From assembly GCA_013397455.1 (NCBI GenBank), contig VYZB01000040.1, forward strand, positions 418,325 to 482,324: 64,000 nucleotides of DNA, read 5' to 3'. Position 1 is the stretch's first letter, and every line of letters starts with the position of its first letter. The DNA is from Crotophaga sulcirostris (lineage: Eukaryota; Chordata; Aves; Cuculiformes; Crotophagidae). The position numbers were made by a program, and so were the translations under genes. Shown piece by piece: positions 23,251-34,079 of the stretch. The notes beneath the pieces are model-generated. The model saw only the letters and a program-made list of their open reading frames with translations, did no database searches and had not been told where the DNA came from.

Positions 23251-24317
23251 TAAGGAAGTCATGCAGTCTGAAACCCTTCCCATCATTTCACTTTACCAGC
23301 AGTCATGACTACTACTTTCCAAATAACTCAGCCCACTGTGCTTTACATTGCTTACCAGCTGAAATTTGAATACACAAACCTGCAAGGTCAACCCAGAAGG
23401 ACTCAGCCCATTTTTGTTGAAGTGAGAACGTGGAGAGTATATTACGTAAGTTATTTTTAAAGATCAGAGAGGAATTTGTAGAGATGAGGCATCTGTTCCT
23501 CCCCTTTCCCCTCAAACAAAAGGAAAACAATACTTGCACTTACCAAGACGAAAAATATAAGCTACAGAAATAAAGAAAAATTTCTTAGTTATTATTCCCA
23601 GCACCAACCACCAATGGGTTAGACCTGAATTCTCCCCCACCCCCAAAATTCACTGTTCACTAAGAAATATCGCTAAAACTATTAAAAGCTCAAAAATTAA
23701 TATTGTATTTGACCCTTTTCTTCACAGAACTACATTCATGTAATTCATGAAACTAAAGGCTGGGTACAAACATTGCTTTACCATAAAGTTATTGGCACTT
23801 TTTCCTAATCCATCAGAAAAAATGTCCAAACAATCATATAATATTCTAAGGTTGGTATCAGCTATTGCAACAGTGTTTTCTCACTTTCTTTGCTGTAGCT
23901 TATTCAGGTAATTTTTGATAAGCGCTTGAGAATTCCTTGCCAAGTCTTGCATCTCCAATAAGTAAAACTGAGAATAAGTTTATGTTAGTTGTTAAGTGAC
24001 TCAAAAGAGTGCTGAAAAAATGCCTGCTTTGAACTATAAAGAAGTTTAGGGCGCTTTTTTCCACTTCTCTTAAATAATTTTGCAAAAGAACAAAGACAAT
24101 GCTTTAAAACAATTGAGTTCAGAAGCTGGTCCAGGAAATGAACTGCTTATGTGGCTGTATTTTTAACAAAACTCTGAAAATTGTAGTACTTTCTTCTACC
24201 CTTCAGAACAGGACACATATGAGTATTTCAAACAAATGATAACACAAAAGACCAACCACAAACCTCCTTTATTGAATTAATAATATTGTAAATAAATATT
24301 GTAATAATTGTAAAAAG
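23251..24317. other. No gene seen; unique AT-rich sequence
   Basis: No recognised repeat. ORFs are 75 codons or shorter. Confidence 0.55.
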
Positions 24318-24452
24318 GCGTTTAAGAGGAGATTGGATGAGGCACTCAGTGCCATGGTTTAGATGATGGGTTGGTGTTAGTGTTGGGTTATAGGTTGGAC
24401 TCGATGATCTCAGAGGTTCTTTCCAACCTTGTAATACTGTGATACTGTGATA
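24318..24452 (+). mobile_element. CR1 LINE 3' tail, ATACTGTG-tail type
   Basis: It begins at 'gcgtttaagaggagattgg', equivalent to the last ORF2 codons, and runs through 'gaggcactcagtgccatgg' and 'ttggactcgatgatctcag' to 'aatactgtgatactgtgata'. It is very close to the copy at 58627-59026, so both belong to one relatively young subfamily. Confidence 0.95.
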
Positions 24453-24596
24453 ATGGACATCACAAAGAATATACTAGGAAGGAGGAGCTCAATAGGAAGA
24501 AGGGGAATGGAAAGCTTTTGTTTTTTCACTGAGAACAAATCTTCTCTATGTATGAATAAAGTCCTAATCTTTTTTTTTTTCCCTAGGTACCTCACT

Positions 24597-24651
24597 TCAC
24601 AGAATTGTTTATTTTGAAAAAGACCTTTAAGATCATCGAGTCCAACCATTC
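24597..24651 (-). mobile_element. CR1 LINE 3' terminal scrap
   Basis: TTCACAGAATTG, then GAAAAAGACCTTTAAGATC and ATCGAGTCCAACCATTCAG, which match the last ~55 bp of CR1 on the minus strand. It lies 145 bp from the plus-strand tail at 24318-24452, with the 3' ends of the two copies facing each other. Confidence 0.85.
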
Positions 24652-27600
24652 AGTTAGATGAATCCACCCATAAAAACCACAAAGAAAACAATCATAGAAA
24701 TCACGGAAAATATCCATAACAACATCTGTTCTCTGACCTATAGAGGAGGGAGACCTAACTGTAGAACAGATATTGGCACCTGAGTCAGTATCTCAGGTTG
24801 TCTTTAGAGCCAAGATGCCATTCCTCTGACCTATTTTAGAGGATTCACAAATCTAGGAAGAGATGAATCACCCTTGAATGTCTCTCTGTGACTATAAAGA
24901 GAGTTTAAGATAATTAGCTAAGTTCTAGGTAGTTACATACGGTCAGACAAATTCCACCCAAGGGGTCCATCATATATATGAACAAACAAAAAGAAAACCA
25001 AACAAAATCACAGCATGCACAGGTGAGTGTCAGTCCTTGGAGTATTATTTGGGTCTCCCAGCTCACAGACCAGAGCCTGAGTCAGCATGCTGCCCTTAAT
25101 TATTCTTCCCTCAGGATTCAATGCTCTTTTGTGTAATACCTGAACAGTTGTATCTCTCTAACCAACAGCATTCTCATTCTGCCTGGGAGAGCTTGTAGAC
25201 TTTTCCCCCCCTCTCTATGCATTTGAATCAGGCTCTCTTACTACACAGAAAGCATTGGGTTTTTTAAAGACCTTTTTTTTCTGTATTAAACACTGAGAAG
25301 GAGTAAAAAGTCACTATGAAGTCCACCAGTTTATCTTCAGGGACAGGGAGAGATTGGGTAGGGCAGGGAGGGACTAACAATTGTTCCAGTGCTCCTCCTC
25401 TTTGTCTGCAATTGTTCACTTACAGGAAAAAAAAAAAAAAAAGGCTAAAAACATTTCTGGAAAGTTCAGAGAAAGATAAACAAACAAAATAGGGAGAGGC
25501 AGGAGATCAAAGAAAAATGTCTCCCTCACAATAGCAACCTATCTGGTGTTCTCAACCTCCACTACTGCCTAGGTACCATTTTCTCTTTTCCTTTTTCCAC
25601 AAGTATCTTGGCAAAAAGAACAGGCTTTGACAGTTGCAACAATAAAACCTACCTTCCTGAAAGAGGAAGAGAAAAATAACAAGAAAAAAAAAAAAGATAC
25701 TCTTGAAAAATGTATTGTCAAAATCCATAGCAGAGATTCAAGATACAAAAACAAAGGTGCAACCCTTTGTGATCAATATTTTCTATAAAAAGGTATGTAT
25801 CACTCTCCTATGGGTTGTAAAGAAGCTATTTTTTTAATCTCCAGAACAGCAGGAAAATAAAGCTATGCAGAGAAGTAAGGTTAGGCTGTACCACATTAAC
25901 CAAGGAGAATAAATGCACAGAATGTATGGCACAGTGGATTTCAGTGCTGTGCTCAACAGTTAAAAACATAGAATATAACTGTTTGTCAGCTTCCACATCC
26001 CACTGACACCTTGCTGTATCCTCAAGCTGCATCTTCTCCTCTGCACAGGCTGTAAACTTTCCAAGGTATCTTTCTCTATTTCATTATATAAGCATGCAGT
26101 GCTTATACAAGCCCGTTGGCTCGCAATGTGTCAACATAGTGACGTTCATCACAGAGACATTGTGACTGAAATAATCAAGCAACTGCATTTAGAAAACTTC
26201 TAACGCTTTTGTAGTCAATGAAGAGAGAAGAGAGGAAATTTACCCCACGGTATATTGAGGCTGGATTCAACTTCACACACTTTGTCATCTAACAACCTCT
26301 AAAGCCCAGTGTATTTGAGTCACCTGCACTACAGTATAGGCATATTATAAATTTGATGTCAAGCCAGTAAAAGCTTTTTTGACACTTCTGAACCATAAGT
26401 AATTCAAATTTTTAATTTTATGAAACTGATATTTTTACTTCTTTTTCCAGTTCAGGGAAAAAAAAAAATAAACCAAAAAAAAATCCAGTCATGGGAACTT
26501 CCAGGTTTTTGCTGAGTATAGAAAAGTATTTTTTTAAAATCACAACTAATGAGAAACATCTGTACCTTGCACTGATTGCAGGGGATCATCATTTTGAAAG
26601 ATGTACTCAAATTGAAATTGGTAAAGTTGTTTGAACTAAGTCTACAAAACCAGAGTTAGATGACAGAGTTCTTGTGTAGCAAGGACAGTTTATGAGATGG
26701 ACAGAGTACTTTTTTTTTCTTGGACTTAGACTTGATGCAAAATTTAGTCTCAGTTTGCTTCTAGACATTTTATATTCATAAATGAAGCACACTTGCACAT
26801 AGAAACTGTCATCAATGAAGTTCATTATTTGTTCACATTAAGTAAAGCAGAATTGAGATTTGCTCATTCTGGACTACCATAGATATATGTTTGCAATAAA
26901 CTAAAATAAAAACATAAAAATAAAGCCTGTGAGGTTCTTTACAAAGTGATCTTTGAATTTTAGCACCACTAAGACTGTTTTTACAGCAAGTCCCTAATTC
27001 ATTCTGCATTATTTCCACCCACAGAAAGGCATACCATGGGAAGGAAAATCACCTCTGGGAATAGAAAACATTGCAGTTAGGTCAGCTGGGGTCTCTCTAT
27101 TAATTTATAGCTATATGTATGCCTAAATTAAGCCAAAGTTTGACAGAAGAATCATTGACACATCTATTTAAAATAGTATTCCGGGTCAATATTTCCTTCA
27201 AAATTTATTGTCTTGCTTCATGAGTACTAGAAAAAGTGCTTAAACCTTAGCTTCAGTGTTTCAGTTCATTCTTAACAGATACAAAAACAATGGTCTCCAG
27301 TTAGCAAAAAAAAAAAAATAGTAAAAGGGGAGGCGGAAGGCGTGTTAAAAGACAATTAGATTAATCAACAAATATTTTCCCTTCTGATTTTTCTTTAATT
27401 TCAGGGAACAGCAGCAGCAGAGTCACTTTATTCGCTCCTATTCATGAGAGAGCAACTCCTGCTAAACCTGGGTAAAGAAGTTCAGTTGTGGCACAGCACT
27501 CAGTCTGTTGAATGAAAGCCCTATGAAAGCCCTAAACAACCAGTGGTTAAATGTGACTGCCATATATCCATCTGATATTTCTCCGGAGGAGTACAGGGAA

Positions 27601-28580
27601 GCCACCACCTCTGATCTGAGAAGTCCAGTTTGCAGTAGTTTGATGTTCCTCGCAGGACAATAGTGCCTAATAAATCTTGATATAAAACCACAGAGAGGTA
27701 TTTACACTTGGTTTTGAGCTCCAAGAAGGTCCAGAACTTAGAGAAAGTAGAGTGCTTTATAGTAAATACATCTTGCTTGCAAAGCTAAGCTTTTTGGTTT
27801 TTAAAACATCATGGTATTTTGTTCCTATTTCTCCCACTCTTTCCTTTGTTTATTTTTATTCATACAGTATCACCTCCCTTTCTACCCTTTCACATTTAAA
27901 TAAATCCTCCCTATGTCTCAGCTTTGTTAAAAATTTTGTGCATCTTCAGCTTCTTACAGGTGACCAGATCCTCTTTACCCTAAAAAGCACAGGCTAAGCC
28001 CAGGCATTAGGTTTCACAATACCGGGACTCAGTATGGGAACTTCAGCCTTTCCAGGACTGGTTTCAAGAACAGCTTTCTGAAATAACATCCATCAGGGCA
28101 AACTGAATTTGTTAAGACATACTTTTCCTTTGCTATTGATGTCTCCTTCCTTTTGCCCCTCCTTTCAGTGCCTATATTTAGTGGTTGAGTTTTTTGGAAG
28201 CTAATTTGTAGATACAGAGTCTTTAGATGATCAAGAGGTGACAATTACCTAGTCTTCTGCAAATATAGGCCATAGAGCTCTTCTAAGGTGCAGAATTACA
28301 GGCTGTCTTTTGGAAAGACAATCTTATGTTGAGAAGCACACACAAAATACTCTTTTTGCCTCCAGAAGAAAGCTGTTTCCATGTTTAATTTCCCTCATCT
28401 CTAGGAAACCAAATCATCTTATTTCTAGGCTGAATTCATCTTAGTTCATCTGAACATACACATTACATTTCCTTTTGCAAGAGCAAGAAGCCTTCTGCTA
28501 TCAGATTTCTTTCCTATGTGTTAATATTTAAACAATAACCTTGATTTTTCCGCTAGGAAAACAATTTGGAAAAAATTGTA
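24652..28580. other. No gene seen; long unique stretch with A-rich runs
   Basis: A-tracts occur at about 25424-25442, 25682-25694, 26458-26468 and 27306-27319. The part 26090-26230 has CpG-containing sequence ('aagcccgttggctcgcaatg', 'agtgacgttcatcac' with a CRE-like TGACGT) that looks more constrained than its flanks. There is no ORF over 81 codons. Confidence 0.5.
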
Positions 28581-28589
28581 TAAATGTTC

Positions 28590-28930
28590 TGATTTTCCAT
28601 GCTTGGTTTAAGAAGCGTTGTGAGAAGTAACACAACCTGAACTGAACGCTTACGCTTGCCCATGCTTTCAAATATTGTCAGGCTGATGGGGAGGTTATAT
28701 TAACACCATGTGAATATCATACACTTGTTTAAAAGCAAAGATGATCTTTGAGGTGAAGCCACTTTCCTCATCTGAATGCTTTTTGTTCCAACAGGCTCAT
28801 TAAAGCCTGTAACTGAACCAGCCGTGTTCCAGCATATTAGATGACCATAAGCCAGTACAGCATGTCTGGGTAGTGTGTAATTGCAGTATCAATGCTATGT
28901 CTATAATTACCTACCAGGCATATAATAGGG
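28590..28930. other. Candidate conserved noncoding element
   Basis: It is sequence of higher complexity with few mononucleotide runs, holding 'gaacgcttacgcttgcccat', 'ttcaaatattgtcaggctg' and 'tgtaattgcagtatcaatg'. It shows no coding frame. The call is by general appearance only, and a cross-species alignment would decide. Confidence 0.22.
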
Positions 28931-29920
28931 AAAAACACTTCTTGCTAAAAAATAACAACAGGCTTATTTTTCTAGTCAGTACTGCATTATATTTTTACAA
29001 TATTTTTTTGATCTTGGGATATATGGCTAACTGCTCATGCACTTAGTTAAAATATAATAATTAAAGCTGTCTTTACCCTTTTGACATTATTTTTCAAAGT
29101 AGAAAGTTTAATGTCTCTGGGCTAGAAAACAAAGCAACAGCAGCAACAAAATAAAAATCCCTTAAGCAGACACATAAATGCAACTGTGCAGATAGTGCAG
29201 AGCTGACCCATTCCAGCAGAATGCGGGGCCCATTTGTACATTGTTTTTGCCATATGATGCCTCATCACTGCAGTCTCAAAAATCCCAAATAACATCTCAT
29301 TGATGCTCACTTTTTGTTTTAGCATGCAAACGGGCATCTGGGAATATTTGGAGAACAGCGTAACAGATTCAAAGGTGATCCAGAAGGTTCTGAGGTATTT
29401 GTTGGCAAGTGTAAATCTTAGAAAACAATATAATAGAAGCTGCACACATTGATTCCACACACATGGTGAACGTTAGGAAAGGCATTTAGAAATGTCATTA
29501 TTCCAAAGCTAATCCAAATAGATGAAAAACAGTTGCTGGCTAACATCTCTGAAAATTGGGCCACATCCTCATTCCTGGCAATAACACAAAAAATCTTTTA
29601 CCTATAATCATAGGCATAAAACATGATAGGTGCATAACTAACACTGCAATGGAAATAACATAGGAATCAAACATGAAATCAATACACAATGAATAGGTAT
29701 CTATTAAACATAAAAGGAAATAAACATTAGTAATCACAAATGCATATTTTACATTAAAGATCAGATGGTCACGCTATTGGGGAAAAATTCCACCTATCTT
29801 ATCTATGTGCAGATGTTAATTTTTAAGGAAAGTCTAAGAGATTCTTAGGCTAATTATGGCTTCAGGAATGAAACTTTAAGGACAGAAAGTATCTTCATCA
29901 AGGAACCATCATTATTATCT

Positions 29921-29990
29921 TAGTAGTATCAGATATATGTTAGGACAATTATATATCCAAAATTGTCCTAACATATATCAGATACTACTA
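29921..29990. repeat. Near-perfect 30-bp inverted repeat with 10-nt loop
   Basis: The left arm 29921-29950 (TAGTAGTATCAGATATATGT + TAGGACAATT) and right arm 29961-29990 (AATTGTCCTAACATATATCA + GATACTACTA) are complementary at 29 of 30 positions. The single mismatch is T/A at the CTGA/CAGA step. The loop is 29951-29960 (ATATATCCAA). The 70-nt total is the size of a vertebrate pre-miRNA, but an almost perfect stem also fits a recent template-switch palindrome. No transposon family is recognised. Either strand could fold. Confidence 0.95.
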
Positions 29991-30071
29991 AAAAATGTTA
30001 TCCAAATCTGTGTAAATGCCTAAACTTAATCTATAATCCATATATGCACATATATGATTGTATAAACATGT

Positions 30072-30300
30072 ATAGAATCACAGAATGGTTTGGGTTGGAA
30101 GGGACCTTAAAGCCCATCCAGTTCCAACCCCCCTGCCATGGGCAGGGACACCTCCCACTGGATCAGGTTGCTCAAAGACTCATCCAACCTGGCCTTGAAC
30201 ACCTCCAGGGATGGGACAACCATGACTTCTCTGGGCAACCTGTACCAGGGCCTCACCAGCCTCACAGGAAAAAAATTCTGTCTAATATCTAATCTAACTC
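30072..30300 (-). mobile_element. CR1 LINE 3' end
   Basis: It starts at the 3' terminus on minus ('atagaatcacagaatggttt', 'gggttggaagggacc') and continues through 'tggatcaggttgctcaaag' and 'ggccttgaacacctccaggg' into ORF2 C-terminal codons ('aggaaaaaaattctgtctaa'). It is the same subfamily as the plus-strand copy at 31362-31861, whose last 220 bp are the mirror image of this one. It is 5'-truncated and non-functional. Confidence 0.95.
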
Positions 30301-30338
30301 TATATACACATATATATATTTACATGCATATATATATG
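30299..30338. repeat. TA-rich simple repeat at CR1 breakpoint
   Basis: A run of TATATA/CATATA units that begins exactly at the 5' truncation point of the CR1 copy on its left. The AT-rich site may have favoured insertion. Confidence 0.75.
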
Positions 30339-30589
30339 AATGTACATCTCCATTGCTCATTTGTGGACAAACCTATTTCCTTACTTCTATTCATGAAAAG
30401 ATGTGGTTTAATTTCACTTCTGATTCTTCTCACTGGTATCTGCATGCTTGTGCTCTAATACTATGGTATTTTTTTATAAAATAAAATGCATTAAGGTTAG
30501 ATGACAGAGCTGTACTCTAATTTTGGAGCTTGTGGCCATTAATACCTTGAGAATCTCTGTAATGCCTTTAATCCTTTAGGTCAATTATG

Positions 30590-30860
30590 GAAAAGAGTCA
30601 TTGCCTGGTGAAGATTCAATGCAAACTGCATGAATATCAACATGTGAGCTATTGCTGCATGAGCTAAAGAGCCCAGCTCAATTAATCAGCAGCTTAACGG
30701 TATCGGCATTTGCTATCACTATTTACTATTAACACCACACATCAAATGAGAGCAAATAGACTTGGCTGGCTGAAACGGTGCTAAGATTGTGTCTGCTCAG
30801 CCACTTTAGCAAGGGAAATACACCCAGAGTCTTTTCTGCATTAAAATTGATTATAACATA
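30590..30860. other. Candidate conserved noncoding element
   Basis: Complex, repeat-free sequence with tightly spaced homeodomain-like motifs (CTCAATTAATCAGC) plus 'cttaacggtatcggcatttg' and 'gctgaaacggtgctaag'. It contrasts with the simple AT-rich sequence around it and has no open coding frame. The call is by appearance only. Confidence 0.28.
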
Positions 30861-31361
30861 TATTGGGTTGTTTTTATTTTCAGAGGTAGTGCTCAAGTCA
30901 GCAAGTACGTTTTCGCCAAAGGCTTCCCATTTATTAGGCCTTCAGTGACCTTTATGTTTTCAAATTAAGTCTTCTTGTAGCTCTTTCTAAGTTTACAGTG
31001 GCATTCAGCTTAAATAAAGCAAAACAGTTTGCAAAATATCAGCTTTCATCTCACATGTCTCTGTGCCCTCCATCGTGACAAGTTAACCGATCTGGCACTT
31101 TCAATTCTCATAAAAGTGAAGATTTATATGGATGATCTGAGGTACTTATGGCCTTCAGGTTACTAATGGCCAAAAGAAAGAAACATTTTCTTGAGATGTA
31201 ACAAAATGTATGCTTTGTTTTCGACCTCAGACATAGCTCCTTTTAAATGACAAAAACAAATTAATTAATTTATAAAGGCTGTAGGAACTAAATCAGTTCG
31301 AAAGGACAGCTTTAAAGGTTTTCTGATTTTCTGCATTGTTCTTTCCAAGGTATACTAGCGT
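30861..31361. other. No gene seen; unique sequence
   Basis: The part 31020-31160 ('catcgtgacaagttaaccg', 'atctggcactttcaattctc') again looks complex enough to be a short conserved noncoding element. Otherwise nothing is recognised. Confidence 0.45.
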
Positions 31362-31861
31362 TCTCAACACGGAAAAGACATGGATTTGTCAGAGTGAGTC
31401 CAGAGGAGGCCACAAAGATGATCTGAGGGCTGGAGCACTTCCCATACGGGCACAGAGTGAGAGAGTTTGACTTGTTCAGCCTGGAGAAGAGAAGACTCCA
31501 GGGAGACCCTATAGCAGCCTTCCAGTTCTTCAAGGGAGCCTATGGGAAAGCTGGGGAGGGGCTCTGTATCTGGATGTACAGGGATAGGATGAGGAGTAAT
31601 GGTTTAAAGCTGAAAGAGGGGAGATTTATATTAGATATTAGCAAGACATTTTTTCCTATGAGGTTTGTGAGACAAAAGCACAGGTTGCCCAGGGAAGTCA
31701 TGGATGCCTCATCCCTGGAGGTGTTCAAGGCCAGGTTGGATGGGTCTTTGAGCAACCTGATCCAGTGGGAGGTGTCCCTTACTATGGGAGGGTGGTTGGA
31801 ACTGGATGATCTTTAAGATCACTTCCAACCCAAGCCATTCTGTGATTCTGTGATTCTATAC
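31362..31861 (+). mobile_element. CR1 LINE fragment with ORF2 C-terminus and 3' end
   Basis: About 500 bp of CR1 on plus. Translation of 31457-31816 gives the ORF2 C-terminal tail: REFDLFSLEKRRLQGDP, then RMRSNGLKLKEGRFILDISK, then RLPREVMDASSLEVFKARLD and a stop after WLELDDL. The 3' UTR ends in 'tctgtgattctgtgattcta'. The element is 5'-truncated downstream of the reverse-transcriptase core. Upstream of 31457 the frame is broken relative to the family, although 'gagtccagaggaggccacaa' is recognisable. It has no transposition capacity. Confidence 0.96.
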
Positions 31862-32335
31862 AATCATCACCTTTTTTTTTGTGCAATGACATAAATGCTG
31901 TCGTTTCATAACACATGAAGCAGCTGCTAATCGGAGAACAATAAAGATGTAACTTTTCCGCTGTCATCATTCTCTGGGAATGCATCTAATCTGGTCTTGG
32001 GTAGAAAGCAGGAATGCTGTAATCTAGAACCTGTTCTCCTTTGTCTAGCTGTGTTCTGTAAAACGTGCAGGATTTCAGTTGCAGGGAGTTGCGGAGGTGA
32101 TCTGAGTGTGAACAGGTCATGAGCTGCTCTGAGCCCCTTCCAGCAGCTTCCAGACATCTCTGAAACCAATGTAAACAGCCCACTGCACATCTAAACCTCA
32201 GCCAGCCAGAATATGTGACACCTCTATTCAAATATATTTTAGAAAGTGTGGCAACTGCTTAGGGGAGTAGAAATGGAGGAGCCAGATTGATGGAATGAAG
32301 GAGACACATGGAAGAAGGTATTCTTGGAGACACAG
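31862..32335. other. No gene seen; overlapping open frames without known domain
   Basis: Two overlapping minus frames of 81 and 87 codons (31927-32231) have no recognisable domain. The segment 32228-32335 leads directly into an LTR-type repeat and could be its left part. Confidence 0.5.
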
Positions 32336-32955
32336 TTAGTGAGTTCTTTTGGAAAGAGGTGCTTCATAACCAAGGCAGGGGCATCTCTGAGGCTGAATGC
32401 AGCCCATGGGAGACATGCTGGGACAGTGCATCTCTAGAGACTGCACACCGTGAGTGACCACACCAGAGCAGAGACACCCCTGAAGAAACCGTGCCCTGCA
32501 GGCAACCCGTGCCATAGCAGAGACACCCCTAAAGGGATTGGGTCGCTTGGGCAACCAACCCATGATGAGACAGGGTCACCCTCAAAGGGACTGTGGCCCA
32601 TGGGCAAGCTACACAGAGGAAAATAAGTAAGAAGCAAGGAGTGGTAAACAGAAACCATTACACACAAAACCCAAACCTCCTGCACTGCTCTTTGCCTAAC
32701 CAAAGGATGGACTGGGTATAACCAGTAGTGGAAATAAGTTGTTGAGACTAAGAAGCAGAGAGGATAGATGCTGTGTTGGAATTCAGCCAGGTGCAGGGAG
32801 TGATGTGTCTTCCCATGTGTGTATTTAAGTGTTTATGGGTTTTTTTTCAATAATAAAGTCAAAAAATAAAAGTTTAATGGATCATAAATTAAATTAATGG
32901 GCAATAAATTAAATTAAAATTCCCCAGGTTGAGGCTGTTTTGCCTGTAACACAAA
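32336..32955 (+). mobile_element. Avian LTR-type interspersed repeat (family not assigned)
   Basis: Two features recall a repeat common in bird genomes. One is a tandem array of ~49-bp units of the 'gcccatgggagacatgctgg' and 'agcagagacacccct' kind. The other is a 3' segment 'gggcaataaattaaattaa' followed by 'ttccccaggttgaggctgtt' and 'ttgcctgtaac'. The order (array, AT-rich part, then this tail) agrees with that repeat, which I believe derives from an endogenous retroviral LTR. It holds no retroviral coding frame. Two copies of the 'ataaattaaattaa' motif (32884-32918) sit where I expect one, so a short internal duplication is likely. The borders are approximate. Confidence 0.55.
32381..32612 (+). 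repeat. Degenerate ~49-bp tandem array, about 4.7 units
   Basis: Units start at 32381, 32428, 32476, 32525 and 32578. Each begins with a variant of GCATCTCT or ACCCCT(G/A)AAG and ends with a variant of 'gagcagagac'. Lengths are 47, 48, 49, 53 and ~35 bp. Divergence between units is considerable, so the array is old. Confidence 0.7.
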
Positions 32956-34079
32956 CAGATAGAGAGTTTGTATAGCTGTAGGGAAGGTGTGGACCAAAGG
33001 TCCTGCTAACTTGATTATCCAGACAGGAGATTTAACTGGAAAGGTGTTATAGCTCTTCACTACCTATTGCCTTTCCACTGAATGAGTTTCATTGCTGACA
33101 TGGAGTCAGGGTTAAACCAGGTTAAGTTTCTGGAGATGGAAGACTCAAAGCACTCTTGGCACTCACAGCTTAGAGATATAAAGTAAGAAAGATCAGCACA
33201 GCCAGAAGACCAACAGCAGGTGGGAAGCATGGATAGCATAATTTAAATAACCAGTGGTTACAAGGTAGCTACCAAAAGTCAAGCTCCATACCATTAAAAA
33301 TGGGAAATAGCACCATAATATTTATCCTGCAGTAAAAGTTCTCACAGAGGTACTAAGCCATATTTGAGTTGGTTTCTTTTACATAATTAAAAGAACAGAT
33401 TTCATATTGTATTTCCACTTCCCTGGTACTATTGGTATTGCAACTTGCATTTGAACAGACCAAAAATATTTCACATATAAAAAAAAATCCTGTGACAGAA
33501 CTCCCTCCTGTCTTCTGATCCTTTCTATATTCTGAACACAACTGAGCTGCCATGAATCTTTTTAACATTATGCTTTGACTACAGGTTCTTATTGCATATA
33601 GAAGTCCCTTGATGTCCATGGGAGCTACACCCCAATATTGCACTTCAGTTAGGACACAAAGTTAGTCACAAAGGAAAACGGTTTGGATTTCTTTTTACAA
33701 TTGTCATGATGCCTTTTAAGCACAGAGAGAATGTTTTTTTCATAAGAGAAAGAGCTAAGAGCTTAAAAGATTTATTAATTAGTTTGAGTTGTGTCTCAAG
33801 AGTGGATTAAAGGATTCTTTTTGTAAAATGTCAGCTGAACAAAACGTCTCACTGTTTGCAGTGTGACATTCAGACCAGATCCTCCTTGGTTTAGCTTGCT
33901 AAATACATGCAGTTCATTGATGTTTTTCACTGTCAACATGACTGGGCAATAGAAATGTTGCTGGGTGCCAGGGTGAAATTATGTATGATGAGGTTTATAC
34001 ATCTCTCCCCTTAGACAGGAGCACATTTCCACAGATAAGGATGGATTGAAGAGGCAGAAAGGAGGATCAAGAACTGAAC
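32956..34079. other. No gene seen; unique sequence
   Basis: One 96-codon minus ORF (33353-33643) has no recognisable domain. The stretch 33960-34079 directly left of the CR1 copy occupies the place where that element's 3' UTR would be, but shows no CR1 similarity. Confidence 0.5.

Noticed and set aside
32381..32612. CRISPR-like array
   Set aside because: Units are diverged tandem copies without distinct spacers, in a vertebrate LTR-type repeat.
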